From Arsenophonus sp052171895 (lineage in GTDB: Bacteria > Pseudomonadota > Gammaproteobacteria > Enterobacterales > Enterobacteriaceae): 64,000 nt of DNA. This document shows positions 21,202 through 31,866 of this stretch, in pieces (within the stretch, counting starts at the first letter, position 1; every line of letters begins with the position of its first letter). The notes under the pieces were generated by a model that searched no databases, had not been told where the DNA came from, and was given only the letters and a program-made list of their open reading frames with translations. Both the position numbers and the translations under genes were made by a program. Location: assembly GCA_052171895.1 (NCBI GenBank), contig JBQMRN010000002.1:248001-312000 (forward strand). Reading direction: 5' to 3'.

Positions 21202-21930
21202 TTCTAATTGACGTTACTGAGCATGGAAGTAAGGAGTTAGTTGCGGTCAAAGATGCTTATTGATAATCAGAAACGAACTTGCCTCAACTTTTCAATGGCC
21301 ATACTGGGAGAAGCAGCCTGGCTTAAACCATATCTTCCAGGCTTGTTAGGGAAGACGGTGCCCTTGGTTTTTTGAATGAAATGGCAAGATATCCCCAGAC
21401 ACGTAGCACCAACGTTGTTTGGGTACAACAAAATAGCTAATGTGTTGGGCTTCCCTCCCAAAAGGCATGCAACCAAAAATTAAGGCTTAGCTTCTGGAGA
21501 TCTGGCTACTAAGATAGTCATGATGCTGCTAATCAAGCCATTGATATTTGTTGGCAAGGTTTTCAGCGAAGTATCTACCAGCGCGATGAAGAAGCTGGAG
21601 AAAAATCGAGAAGAACTGTTGGCATTCTATGAATTCCCGTTAACGCAGCTACTGGGCCCGTCAATAAAAACACTCAATCCGATTGAATCGGTTTTTTGCG
21701 ACAGTTAGCCTACAAATACACTGATGCGCGAAGAACTATAGTTTAAGAAAAACAACCTTTCAATGGTATTTAAGCTGCTACAGTCTGCTCAGAAAAGTTG
21801 AAACCGGCTAAGGGGATTTCCTTGACCCTGCTGGTAAACAATGTCAAATTTAAAGATAAAGAAGAGATTTACAAAGCAATTAGAGTGGGGGGTAGCCTGA
21901 CAGGCATACACTAGATTTGTAATAACTTAA
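21202..21930 (+). mobile_element. IS256-family element, 3' half
   Basis: Plus-strand relic starting inside the element (IDVTELGSKELVAVKD-like reading near 21205-21250) and ending at the terminus catacactagatttgtaataa near 21925. Readable pieces: LGIFWLRG... broken near 21300-21400, and the NPIESVF.ATV block near 21675-21710. The 5' half is missing; the IS91 relic adjoins. Confidence 0.75.
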
Positions 21931-22140
21931 AAGAATTTTGATTAATCCTATCGCTGAGTTTACTAAATAGATTGCTAATTTTAGAGAATAAAAACTTCAC
22001 TTTAATAATAAGTAAGTTTTTTTTGTTATGATATATACTTTTTAGAAAAGAGATGTTAGCATCAATTTATTTTAGACCAAACACTTAAGATCAGGTGTTT
22101 TAACGGATTGATTAACTAGCGAATTAATGTAGGAATAAAA

Positions 22141-24015
22141 ATGAATAAAATAAAAATAGCTTTATTATTATGTATGTTAAGTTTTGTTTGTTCTGCGAAA
22201 GTAATTACATATCAACAATTAGTTGGCCTATGGCAATCAGAGAAAAATGAAGCTAAACAACTAGTTAGTCATATGAGTTTTGAAGAAAAACTAGGGCAGA
22301 TGTTAATGTTTAGTTTTCGGCATTGGGGTATTGACGAGGAAAAAAATGCTATACCGATCACCAAACTCAATCCAGAAATTGCCAATATTATTCATCAGTA
22401 TCATTTAGGTTCAGTGATCTTATTTAGAGATAATTTAATTGACTCGTCACAAACCGTAAACCTGATTAATTCGCTACAACAAGCACGCAGCAACTTACCG
22501 CTATTTATTAGCGTTGACCAAGAAGGTGGCTATGTCACACGATTACGAAATGGTACTGAGATGCCGGGTAATATGGCATTAGGTGCAACCCGTTCTAAAC
22601 AGCTGAGTGAATTGGTTGGTATGATCCATGGTTATGAACTTACACATTTAGGCTTTAATTTTAATTTTGCGCCAGTGGTTGATATCAATAATAACCAAAT
22701 TAATCCTATTATTGCTGTCCGTTCTTATTCGGATCGGCCATACCTGGTGGCTGAAATGGCCAACAGTTATATTCAAGGCATCCATCGATATGGTATTTTA
22801 ACGGCAATTAAACATTTTCCAGGCCATGGGAATGTGACTGTTGATAGCCATTTATCCTTGCCAACAATTAATATTACTCAGCAACAATGGCGTGAATTTG
22901 AACTACTCCCATTCATGCATACCATGCAAAATACCGATGCAATCATGACAGCGCATGTCGTGATACCTGCATTAGATAATCATAAATTAACTAGCATTGA
23001 TAATCGGGTAGTCGGTATGCCAGCAACGCTTTCTAAGCCAATCTTAACCGGGATATTACGTAATAATCTGAATTATCATGGTTTAGTAATCACTGATGCC
23101 ATGGATATGGGAGCCATTGCCAATAACTTTGATAGTCTGTGGGTTATTAAAGAGGCAATATTGGCAGGGAATGATATTATTTTAATGCCATTTAAAATTA
23201 GCAATATTGAGGATGTTAGTAAACTAAAACAGCTATATTTTTATCTAAAAAATGAAGCGGAAAGCGATCCTGAATTAAACCGACGCATTGACGAATCAGC
23301 TTATCGGGTCGTACTTAGCAAGCTAAAAAATAAAATTTCACCAGCAGATAAGTCTGCTGAGCAAGCACAACAAATTGTTGCAGCAAAAATAGATAAAGAT
23401 ATTGAAAATATGGTAGCAGACCATGCGATCACATTGATAAAAAACAGTAACCACCTACTGCCGTTCCAGTTAAAATATGATAATAAGATTGTTATCTTTT
23501 CAGATGAAAAAGCACGTAATCAATTAATTAAAAAACATTTATTCACTATTGCTAATGAGTTAAAAATTAATATTACTGCAAAAGATAATGTGGTTACAAT
23601 GATGGCGGATGATAGATCTGAAAATCAATTAACCGCCGAAATTCAACATTCTGATCTTATTATTTTAGCTACCTATAATCTAAAAAAATCACCTGTAAAT
23701 GCTCAACGCATACTCAATGTTGCCAATCGTAATGCTATCCCAGTAGTCGTTATATCGACCAATAATCCTTATGATATTGCTTATTTGCGAGGCGTAAAAG
23801 CCAATATTGCTATTTATGGTATTACAGGTTTTGATGCTACTAACAATAATTATAATAACTTAGAAACCAACATCCGTAGTGGACTAAGAACCCTTTTTCT
23901 CACTCCCAATAAGCGTTTAATGAATTCACCAATAGGTAAATTGCCGGTTGATATCAAAACACCAGATTTAGACCGTACCATTTATCCTTATGGATATGGG
24001 TTAATTTATAACTGA
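22141..24015 (+). CDS. periplasmic glycoside hydrolase family 3 (NagZ/YbbD-like beta-N-acetylhexosaminidase)
   Basis: Intact 624-aa protein. Signal peptide at 1-19 (LLLCMLSFVCSA, probable cleavage before Lys20). Catalytic GH3 domain about 35-390 with the NagZ-type signature: KHFPGHG at 224-230, the Asp235-Ser-His237 dyad, and the nucleophile Asp319 in VITDAMDMG. A second, C-terminal GH3 domain follows (about 420-620). E. coli NagZ is a cytoplasmic single-domain 341-aa enzyme; the exported two-domain layout is more like Bacillus YbbD. It probably removes N-acetylglucosamine from peptidoglycan fragments in the periplasm, so a role in wall turnover is likely but inferred. The 210 bp upstream lie after an IS256 end and must supply the promoter. 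It stands alone between IS relics yet has no lesion, which suggests selection. Confidence 0.88.
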   Translation: MNKIKIALLLCMLSFVCSAKVITYQQLVGLWQSEKNEAKQLVSHMSFEEKLGQMLMFSFRHWGIDEEKNAIPITKLNPEIANIIHQYHLGSVILFRDNLIDSSQTVNLINSLQQARSNLPLFISVDQEGGYVTRLRNGTEMPGNMALGATRSKQLSELVGMIHGYELTHLGFNFNFAPVVDINNNQINPIIAVRSYSDRPYLVAEMANSYIQGIHRYGILTAIKHFPGHGNVTVDSHLSLPTINITQQQWREFELLPFMHTMQNTDAIMTAHVVIPALDNHKLTSIDNRVVGMPATLSKPILTGILRNNLNYHGLVITDAMDMGAIANNFDSLWVIKEAILAGNDIILMPFKISNIEDVSKLKQLYFYLKNEAESDPELNRRIDESAYRVVLSKLKNKISPADKSAEQAQQIVAAKIDKDIENMVADHAITLIKNSNHLLPFQLKYDNKIVIFSDEKARNQLIKKHLFTIANELKINITAKDNVVTMMADDRSENQLTAEIQHSDLIILATYNLKKSPVNAQRILNVANRNAIPVVVISTNNPYDIAYLRGVKANIAIYGITGFDATNNNYNNLETNIRSGLRTLFLTPNKRLMNSPIGKLPVDIKTPDLDRTIYPYGYGLIYN

Positions 24016-24743
24016 TAAAAAAGGTTACTTTAAGATATTTTATAGAATTGTTTAATGTTTATTGTTTATGCCTAATTTATTATTTTTATTATTTTTATAA
24101 TTTTTATAATTACATATTGTTTGTAACAATGTTTATTGCACGAAATATTCATTTAAATCTAAAAAATTCATAAACCGTACAAATTTTATCGATTTTAGTT
24201 AGAGTGTAGAGTAGTTATTAAGCCATATAGCTGGGTGGTGGGGTTGTGCCGACGGATAGAGATGTCTTTTGATATCCTTATTAATACTCTATTGTAATAT
24301 TTACATTAATTGTAGCTGTTTTATATATTAGATAAAATTTAATTAAATAATTAATTATATTAATTATGAAAAGTGAATTTTTAATAAGTAATTATTTATA
24401 TAGGATCTTAATAATCTTAAATTAGCATTTATTTGCTAAGAAGAGTTAGCTGATTATATAGTTCAACTATTAATTATTTTTGATAGTGTCAATCAAGAAA
24501 TGATTGAGAGACATAAGATAAAAGTTTAAATGTTTTATTCAAAAATATTTAATTGCTAATTATCCAAAATAATTTCTCATCTTAAATAAGAGAAAATGAA
24601 TTTGTGATTATGGGGATATTCCTTTTCTATGCATTAATTTTTATTAATAGGCGTATTTATTGATACTTATAGATATTCAATTGGAATTATATGCCGATGA
24701 TGTTTTGGGTAATTAGTATGATTAACTAGATTGATTTATCACG
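24016..24743. other. non-coding AT-rich gap
   Basis: No open frame, RNA gene or recognisable remnant seen. ampG and yajG lie next to cyoA in E. coli and might have stood here, but no readable piece of either was found. It ends at an IS256 terminus. Confidence 0.5.
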
Positions 24744-26216
24744 AATTATTAGTAATTTTAGTATATGGCAGTATCAGGTTACGGTTTCACTCGGACGCTT
24801 GGTGAAACTGTTCTCTATTCTTAAATTGGATGTTGTTTTTAGCACCAACAGAGGGTCAGTAGGTCAAAATCTCCTTAGGCAGTTATATGTTTTTTGAGCA
24901 GAACTGTAGTAGTTTAAATATCATTGAAAGGGTTGTTTTTCTCTAACCAGACTTCTTTTCGCGTCCGTCGGCGTTGGTAGCCTTGCTGTTGCAAAAACTG
25001 ATTTAATCGGATTAACCGTTTTTATTGACGGGTGTCTAGTAGTGGCTGCGCGCTAACGGGAACTTATAAACTGCAACAGTTCTTCTCGATATTTCTCCAA
25101 CTTCTTCATCGCTTCAGGATAATACTTCGCTGAAAACTTTGCCAATAAAACATCAAAGGCTTTATTTAACGGCGGCATTGCGGTTTTTTCTCTCTGCTAG
25201 CCACAGACCTTCTGGAGCTCAGCCTTAACTTTCGGTTACATCCCTTTTTTGAGTGAAGCTAACACATTAGCTATTTTGTATACTCAACAGCGTTGAGTAG
25301 TGCTGCTGTGTCCGTGAATATATTTGCGCTCATTGGATTCCAAAAACTAATGAGGGTGACTACTGTCTCTCGTAGCAAGCTTGGAAGATACGCTTAAGCT
25401 CCTCTATTCGCTCGCATGGCATTGAGAAGTTCAGTCCAGTTCCACTTCTGATTCTTTATAAGCATCTTCGACCGCAACTAGCTTATTACGTTCATGTTCA
25501 ATAACGCCGATAATTACCAGAAGGCAAAAGCGATCATCTTGCTTAAGATGGACTCTATGTACCATCTGTCAAGAAATAAACGTAGCGCATATGGCTTAAA
25601 TCACACATAGGGCAACCACATTGCTTGTGCTATTCAACACATTATTGTTTCAGTCTGCTGATAGTACCTGGTAAAGATACCAAGTGCTTTTTAGCAAGAA
25701 AAGCGCTATCAGGTGCTTCATAAAAATTACCGGTTGGGATATGCCTCCGCATGGCGGAAAAGGCATGGTAGGTAACTCTTTGACCTTTTATACATTTCAG
25801 ATAAGGCGGTAGCAATGAGATGTTGAAGCATATTCCGTTGCCTGTGCAATCCGACCTTAATGCACTTTAATTTCAATATCGCCAATACCAGTTTGGTATT
25901 TTTCTCTGTAGCAAATAACCGTTACGGACAATGGTATGAAGCTCCGTAGACAAATGCGCTGTTTTGAGGATGTTATATCGCAGCATGGATTTAAGGTCAT
26001 GCCTCAACGCCTGCGCTGGCTATCAGCTACCTAGCACAATTACGGATGAGTACATGGAAGGGAATCACAGGTAATATCTGGTTTTTTAGATACCTGTAGT
26101 GTAAGCTTTTCATGGCATATCATCTCTATGATGATGAAATTATGCACAAAATTAATCAGCAGGATGATACACGCCAGCATCTCTGAAACCCTATACATTA
26201 GAAATGAGTATAAGTT
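24744..26216 (-). mobile_element. IS256-family element, decayed full-length copy
   Basis: Minus-strand relic of about 1.47 kb. The 3' terminus attattagtaattttagtat is at 24744 and the 5' terminus tagaaatgagtataagt near 26216. Transposase C-terminal and central parts (VYFLTDGT/VHRVHLK-like reading near 25570) are broken by many shifts. It stands directly in front of the cyoA promoter region. Confidence 0.8.
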
Positions 26217-26379
26217 ACTGTTGTATAATAAATTCAATTTCACATCTGATCACTTTAACAGAAAGTGATAATAATTATATTTGTGCGCCTTAACAATTGT
26301 TTACACTAATATAACCTTATCATAAAATGCTATACTGAATAAAACGACAATAACCATCTTTGTCATTTGGGGTCGCTAA
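26217..26379 (+). promoter_or_regulatory. cyo operon promoter region
   Basis: 163 bp between the IS256 end and cyoA. A plausible sigma70 pair is ttgttt/ttTACACT near 26297-26310 or a TATACT -10 at 26330-26335 shortly before the start. The IS256 end limits any upstream control sites of the E. coli cyo promoter (ArcA, Fnr, Cra) to this short stretch. Confidence 0.4.
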
Positions 26380-27327
26380 ATGAGACTTATAAAATATAAA
26401 GGAAGTATTGGGATCATCTCACTGCTTGCTATTGTTTTCCTGCTAAGTGGTTGCAATATGGTATTAATGCATCCAAAGGGTGCCATTGGTATTGAACAAA
26501 AAAAATTGATACTGACTGCGCTTGGTTTAATGTTATTTGTTGTTATTCCAGTCATTTTTATGACTATTATCTTCGCCAGAAGATATCGAGCAAGCAACAA
26601 ACAAGCAATCTACCGGCCAGATTGGGCGCACTCAAATAAAATTGAGTTAGTTTGCTGGACAATTCCTATCATCATCATCATCATTCTTGCCATGATCACT
26701 TGGAAAAGCACGCATCAATTAGATCCTTATAAACCATTAAAAAGTGATAAAAAAGCGATTACTATTCAGGTTATTTCTACCGATTGGAAATGGATATTTA
26801 TCTATCCAGAAGAAAATATCGCTACTGTTAATGAAATCGCTATTCCTGTCGGTGTGCCAATTAACTTTAAAGTGACAGCTGAGTCAGTAATGAATTCTTT
26901 TTTTATCCCTGCACTTGGTAGTCAAATTTATGCGATGGCTGGTATGCAAACGAAGCTTCACTTAATAGCTAATGAACCTGGTACCTATAAAGGCTTCTCA
27001 TCAAGTTATACCGGTTATGGCTTTTCAGATATGAAATTTAATGTAATTGCAACCCCTGATTCAGCAAACTTTGATAAATGGGTACAAAAAGTAAAAACAT
27101 CTACCAAAACGCTAGATAGTATGGCTACATTTAACCAATTAGCTAAACCTAGCTATAATGTTCCAGTTATCTATTTTTCAAGCGTAAAACTAAATCTCTA
27201 TAAAGAACTGATATTAAAATTTGGTCATGAACATCATATCAATCATGCTAACAAAACCAAACATGAAATGTCTGGCAATCAATCAATGCATATGAACCAC
27301 TCTGCTCATCTCGATGCTAAGGAATAA
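26380..27327 (+). CDS. cyoA: cytochrome bo3 ubiquinol oxidase subunit II
   Basis: 315 aa, the same as E. coli. Lipoprotein signal with lipobox LLSGC (Cys25), two membrane helices at about 43-66 and 88-108, then the periplasmic cupredoxin-like domain, which in quinol oxidases lacks the CuA ligands. The C-terminus (about 282-315) is rich in His and Met, as in relatives. First gene of cyoABCDE, 5 bp before cyoB. Confidence 0.97.
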   Translation: MRLIKYKGSIGIISLLAIVFLLSGCNMVLMHPKGAIGIEQKKLILTALGLMLFVVIPVIFMTIIFARRYRASNKQAIYRPDWAHSNKIELVCWTIPIIIIIILAMITWKSTHQLDPYKPLKSDKKAITIQVISTDWKWIFIYPEENIATVNEIAIPVGVPINFKVTAESVMNSFFIPALGSQIYAMAGMQTKLHLIANEPGTYKGFSSSYTGYGFSDMKFNVIATPDSANFDKWVQKVKTSTKTLDSMATFNQLAKPSYNVPVIYFSSVKLNLYKELILKFGHEHHINHANKTKHEMSGNQSMHMNHSAHLDAKE

Positions 27328-27332
27328 ATAGT

Positions 27333-29330
27333 ATGTTGGGTAAATTAACTCTCGATGCAATCCCTATTCACGAGCCAATTATTATCATCACTGTGATCTG
27401 TATTTTGTTAGCTGGTATCTCTATTTTAGGAGCTATCACCTATTTTGGTAGGTGGAAGTGGCTATGGAGTGAATGGCTAACTAGTGTAGATCATAAAAAA
27501 ATTGGCATTATGTATATTATCGTTGCTATGGTAATGCTATTGCGCGGTTTTGCTGATGCAATTATGATGCGAGGTCAACAAGCATTAGCCTCAGCTGGTG
27601 AGACCGGTTTTTTACCACCTCATCATTATGATCAAGTTTTTACCGCTCATGGTGTGATCATGATTTTTTTCATGGCAACACCTTTCGTGGTTGGGTTAAT
27701 GAATTTAGTTGTACCATTGCAAATTGGTGCTCGTGATGTGGCCTTTCCATTTCTAAATTCTCTCAGTTTTTGGTTATTTGTGGTTGGCGTTATCTTGATT
27801 AACCTGTCATTAGGTATCGGTGAATTTGCTCAGGCAGGCTGGCTGGCTTACCCTCCATTATCAGGTAAGGAATATAACCCTGGTGTCGGGGTAGATTATT
27901 GGATATGGAGTTTACAAATTTCAGGAATTGGCACCACACTAACCGGGATAAATTTTTTTGCCACTATTCTTCGGATGCGGGCATCTGGCATGTCAATGAT
28001 GAAAATGCCTATTTTTACATGGACAGCTATTTGTACTAATATACTGATTATTGAAGCATTTCCTATTCTAACCGTTACTATAGCACTACTTACACTTGAC
28101 CGATATTTAGGCACCCATTTCTTCACTAATGATATGGGCGGCAATATGATGATGTATATTAATTTGGTCTGGGCTTGGGGGCATCCTGAAGTTTATATAT
28201 TAGTGTTACCTGTTTTTGGCGTATTTTCAGAAGTTACAGCAACTTTCTGTAAAAAACGTTTATTTGGTTATACGTCTCTGGTGTGGGCAACCATTGTTAT
28301 TACCGTGATGTCGTTTATCGTCTGGTTACATCACTTCTTTACCATGGGAGGTGGGGCAAATGTTAATGCCTTCTTCGGTATAGCTACCATGATTATTGCT
28401 ATTCCAACCGGAGTAAAAATATTCAATTGGTTATTTACCATGTATCATGGCCGTATTGAATTTAAAACACCAATGCTCTGGACGATTGGTTTTATTGTTA
28501 CCTTCTCAATTGGTGGGATGACTGGTGTACTATTGGCCGTTCCTGGTGCAAATTTTGTGCTGCACAATAGTTTATTTCTGATTGCCCATTTTCATAATGT
28601 TATTATCGGTGGGGTGGTCTTTGGTTGCTTTGCTGGTATGACTTACTGGTTCCCGAAAGCATTTGGCTTTATATTAAATGAAAAATGGGGTGTTCGTGCT
28701 TTCTGGTTTTGGATCATCGGTTTCTTTATTGCCTTTATGCCGCTTTATATACTGGGGTTTATGGGCATGACTCGTCGTTTAAGTCAAAACATTGATCCAC
28801 AATATCATCCAATGCTAATGGTTGCTTCACTCGGTGCCGCGCTTATCGCTATCGGAATTATCTGCCAAGTCATTCAAATAATTGTCAGTATTCGTGATCG
28901 TCATAAAAATCGCGATTTTAGCGGCGATCCATGGGGTGGTCGTACATTAGAATGGTCAACATCATCTCCAGCACCTTTTTATAACTTCGCTAAAGAGCCA
29001 AAAATTAATACACGTGATGCTTGGTGGGATATGAAAGTAAAAGAAAAAGGGATTGTATATCAACAACCAATTAAATATGAACCCATTCATATGCCACAAA
29101 ATACTTCTGCCGGGATAATTATCTCAATATTTTGTTTGATCTTCGGTTTTGCTATGGTATGGCATATTTGGTGGCTAGCAATAATTGGCTTTGCGGGTAT
29201 TATCGCCACCTGGATTGCTAAAAGCTTTGATGACAATGTTAATTATTACGTCCCTGTAGAAGAAATTAAATATATTGAAAATCATTATTATGATAATTTT
29301 AAAAAATCGGGTATCTCTCATGTCAACTAA
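27333..29330 (+). CDS. cyoB: cytochrome bo3 ubiquinol oxidase subunit I
   Basis: Catalytic haem-copper subunit, 665 aa (E. coli 663). All ligands are present: His106 and His418 (low-spin haem b), His420 (haem o), CuB ligands His283, His332 and His333, and the cross-linked Tyr287 in HPEVY. It reduces O2 to water and pumps protons. The end overlaps the cyoC start by 11 bases. Confidence 0.98.
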   Translation: MLGKLTLDAIPIHEPIIIITVICILLAGISILGAITYFGRWKWLWSEWLTSVDHKKIGIMYIIVAMVMLLRGFADAIMMRGQQALASAGETGFLPPHHYDQVFTAHGVIMIFFMATPFVVGLMNLVVPLQIGARDVAFPFLNSLSFWLFVVGVILINLSLGIGEFAQAGWLAYPPLSGKEYNPGVGVDYWIWSLQISGIGTTLTGINFFATILRMRASGMSMMKMPIFTWTAICTNILIIEAFPILTVTIALLTLDRYLGTHFFTNDMGGNMMMYINLVWAWGHPEVYILVLPVFGVFSEVTATFCKKRLFGYTSLVWATIVITVMSFIVWLHHFFTMGGGANVNAFFGIATMIIAIPTGVKIFNWLFTMYHGRIEFKTPMLWTIGFIVTFSIGGMTGVLLAVPGANFVLHNSLFLIAHFHNVIIGGVVFGCFAGMTYWFPKAFGFILNEKWGVRAFWFWIIGFFIAFMPLYILGFMGMTRRLSQNIDPQYHPMLMVASLGAALIAIGIICQVIQIIVSIRDRHKNRDFSGDPWGGRTLEWSTSSPAPFYNFAKEPKINTRDAWWDMKVKEKGIVYQQPIKYEPIHMPQNTSAGIIISIFCLIFGFAMVWHIWWLAIIGFAGIIATWIAKSFDDNVNYYVPVEEIKYIENHYYDNFKKSGISHVN

Positions 29331-29937
29331 TTCAATACCTAATCAACATATTGCCCATGAAAATTATGGGCAATATGACATAGGCGCAACAAAAATATTT
29401 GGTTTTTGGATCTATTTAATGAGCGATTTGATCTTATTTGCTTGCCTATTTGCTAGCTATGTTGTTCTAGTTTATGGTACTGCCGGCGGTCCGACAGGAA
29501 AGGATATTTTTAACCTCAAATTTATCTTGCTCGAAACATTCCTGTTATTGTTTAGTAGCATTACTTATGGATTTGCTATGCTTGCAGCGTATAAGCAGAA
29601 ACTAAATCTAGTTAAGTTATGGCTATTGATTACTTTTTTACTCGGATTTTGCTTTGTTATCATGGAAATTTACGAATTTAATGAGCTAATTTCTAAAGGT
29701 TATGGGTTTGATCGCAGCGCTTTTCTATCTGCTTTCTTCACGTTAATTAGTACCCACGGTATCCATGTAAGCTTTGGTTTAGGCTGGATTATTATCATGA
29801 TAATCCATATCTCACGTCATGGGCTCACTGCTGTCAATCAAACCCGTTTAAGTTGTTTAAGTCTTTTTTGGCACTTCTTAGACGTTGTTTGGATCTGCGT
29901 ATTCACCGTTGTTTATTTGTTGGGGGTGCTTGCATGA
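29320..29937 (+). CDS. cyoC: cytochrome bo3 ubiquinol oxidase subunit III
   Basis: 205 aa (E. coli 204), five membrane segments, subunit III fold with FWIYLMSDLILFACLFASY and the conserved THGIHVSFGL piece. I start it at ATG 29320 (MSTNSIPNQ), since an upstream in-frame start at 29275 would lie deep in cyoB. Its TGA overlaps the cyoD ATG. Confidence 0.96.
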   Translation: MSTNSIPNQHIAHENYGQYDIGATKIFGFWIYLMSDLILFACLFASYVVLVYGTAGGPTGKDIFNLKFILLETFLLLFSSITYGFAMLAAYKQKLNLVKLWLLITFLLGFCFVIMEIYEFNELISKGYGFDRSAFLSAFFTLISTHGIHVSFGLGWIIIMIIHISRHGLTAVNQTRLSCLSLFWHFLDVVWICVFTVVYLLGVLA

Positions 29938-30266
29938 GTTATAGAAATACACCATACTCTGGTGGTAACCACGGTAGCATGAAGACCTATTTAATTGGTT
30001 TTATACTCTCCATTATTTTAACAGTCGTCCCATTTTGGATGGTAATGAATAGCACTGCATCCCATGACACGATCCTATGGATCGTTATTGGTACGGCAAT
30101 TATCCAGATCCTAGTACATTTTGTCTGTTTCTTACATATGAACACCTCTTCAGATGACAGCTGGAATCTGCTTGCATTCCTGTTCACGATCCTTATCATT
30201 GGCATCCTTGTTATTGGCTCGATCTGGATAATGTATAACCTGAACATCAATATGATGCTAGATTAA
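29934..30266 (+). CDS. cyoD: cytochrome bo3 ubiquinol oxidase subunit IV
   Basis: 110 aa (E. coli 109), three membrane helices, with VHFVCFLHMNTSSD at the second helix end as in the family. Start at 29934 (MSYRNTPYSG) in an ATGA overlap with cyoC. It assists assembly of the oxidase. Confidence 0.95.
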   Translation: MSYRNTPYSGGNHGSMKTYLIGFILSIILTVVPFWMVMNSTASHDTILWIVIGTAIIQILVHFVCFLHMNTSSDDSWNLLAFLFTILIIGILVIGSIWIMYNLNINMMLD

Positions 30267-30281
30267 AGAGTTTTGGATCTG

Positions 30282-31145
30282 ATGAAGCAATATCTACTAG
30301 TGACAAAACCAGGCATTATTTTCGGTAATTTAATTTCTGTTATTGGCGGGTTTTTGCTCGCAGCTAAAGGTGTAATAGATTACCCGCTATTCATTTCCAC
30401 ATTACTCGGCGTATCTCTGCTTGTTGCTTCCGGTTGTGTGTTTAATAATTATATTGACCGCGATATCGACCGAATGATGGAAAGAACCAAAAATAGACCT
30501 TTGGTTAAAGGATTTATTGCGCCAAAATTTTGCCTAACCTATGCCAGCATACTGGGCATAGCTGGCATAGCTTTACTCTATATTGCAACCAATGCCTTAG
30601 CGGCACTACTTGCAATTATCGGTTTTATCATTTATGTCAGTATTTATAGCCTCTATATGAAACGTAAATCGGTTTATGCTGCCCTGATAGGCAGCTTATC
30701 CGGCGCTGCGCCACCAGTTATTGGTTACTGCGCTATGGCTAATCAATTTGATTTGGGAGCATTGATTCTGCTATTGATCTTTAGCTTATGGCAAATGCCA
30801 CACTCTTATGCAATTGCTATCTTTCACTTCAAGGATTATCAAACTGCTAATATTCCAGTATTACCAGTGATTAAAGGAATTTTGGTCGCCAAAACCCATA
30901 TCTTTCTATATATACTTGCTTTTATAGTAGCAACCATTATGCTCACCATTAGTGGTTATGCCGGATATAATTATCTTATTGTAGCTACCGTGGTGAGTTT
31001 ATGGTGGCTTGGTATGGCAATTTCTGGTTTTAAAAATCAGAATGATGATCGTCTTTGGGCAAAGAAACTGTTTATATTTTCTATCGTTGTAATTACCTCT
31101 CTCAGCATTATGATGTCAATTGATCCAACTGTTACCCATAAATAG
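30282..31145 (+). CDS. cyoE: protohaem IX farnesyltransferase (haem O synthase)
   Basis: 287 aa (E. coli 296). UbiA-type prenyltransferase with the aspartate motif NNYIDRDIDRMMERTKNRPL and the second motif region YSLYMKRKSVY. It adds farnesyl, supplied through the IspA route, to haem b to make haem O for CyoB. The start is at ATG 30282; an in-frame TTG at 30273 is an alternative. Last gene of the operon. Confidence 0.96.
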   Translation: MKQYLLVTKPGIIFGNLISVIGGFLLAAKGVIDYPLFISTLLGVSLLVASGCVFNNYIDRDIDRMMERTKNRPLVKGFIAPKFCLTYASILGIAGIALLYIATNALAALLAIIGFIIYVSIYSLYMKRKSVYAALIGSLSGAAPPVIGYCAMANQFDLGALILLLIFSLWQMPHSYAIAIFHFKDYQTANIPVLPVIKGILVAKTHIFLYILAFIVATIMLTISGYAGYNYLIVATVVSLWWLGMAISGFKNQNDDRLWAKKLFIFSIVVITSLSIMMSIDPTVTHK

Positions 31146-31350
31146 ACTTTGGTCTATCTCAAATAATAATTTATCTTAAATACTGGCAGCTATATTTGCC
31201 ACTAGCTCTAGCTAGTTTCACGGTTAAAACAGCAAAAATGCTAACGAATTCTGTATTTATTTATTTCTTACCAATGCTTGCTCAATAAATAGATTAACTA
31301 ATTGATAAAACCATCTTACAAAATCCTCTCTAAATCTTCTGAAATAAATC

Positions 31351-31866
31351 ATGAATAATAGCAAAATTATACCAACAGAATTAAAAATAATTTGAAGATT
31401 AAGAGCGCTATTTACATTACATGTGCTGGGCATGTTGTTTGGTATTACCTCATCTTAGTGAGTTATTAGCACGAACTGAATGATGCTAACGAATTGTTAC
31501 TTTGTCTGGCTATTGGAATTTATGATATCAATGAGGATATCTTTCAAATTCTATTTGGTTTGATGTCCAACTAATTTGGTTGTAAGCAATTAATTATTTG
31601 CCGGTAGTGTAATCACAGCAATGACAGATAGCATCTTAGGTATCATTATCGCCTGTGTGTTACAAGGTGCAGGCGCTATTTCTGACGCAATTATGGCGTT
31701 ACTTTTCGATCTGAGTACCGAAAATAGAAGTAAAACGATGGCTTTTATTGGAAAAAGTTTCGGAATTACTTTTGCTATACAATAGTTTTTGCCCCTATCA
31801 TTATCCATGCTCTCCATTTAGATGGTCTTTTTGTAGAAATAAGCTTATTTGCCTTTGCCTTGGATA
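31351..31866 (+). pseudogene. yajR: yajR pseudogene (MFS transporter)
   Basis: Starts at ATG 31351 with MNNSKIIPTELKII; then a TGA stands where E. coli YajR has Trp. The frame continues RLRALFTLHVLGML. Further on, after shifts, GSVITAMTDSILGIIIACVLQGAGAISDAIMALLFDLSTENRSKTMAFIGKSFGITFA matches the YajR helices (quoted in pieces across 31610-31780). It is truncated at 31866 by an IS256 terminus. The position after cyoE is as in E. coli. Confidence 0.85.

Noticed and set aside
24180..24260. G-rich patch (gctgggtggtggggttgtgcc) as a tRNA or small RNA
   Set aside because: No cloverleaf, no CCA arm, no T-loop motif.
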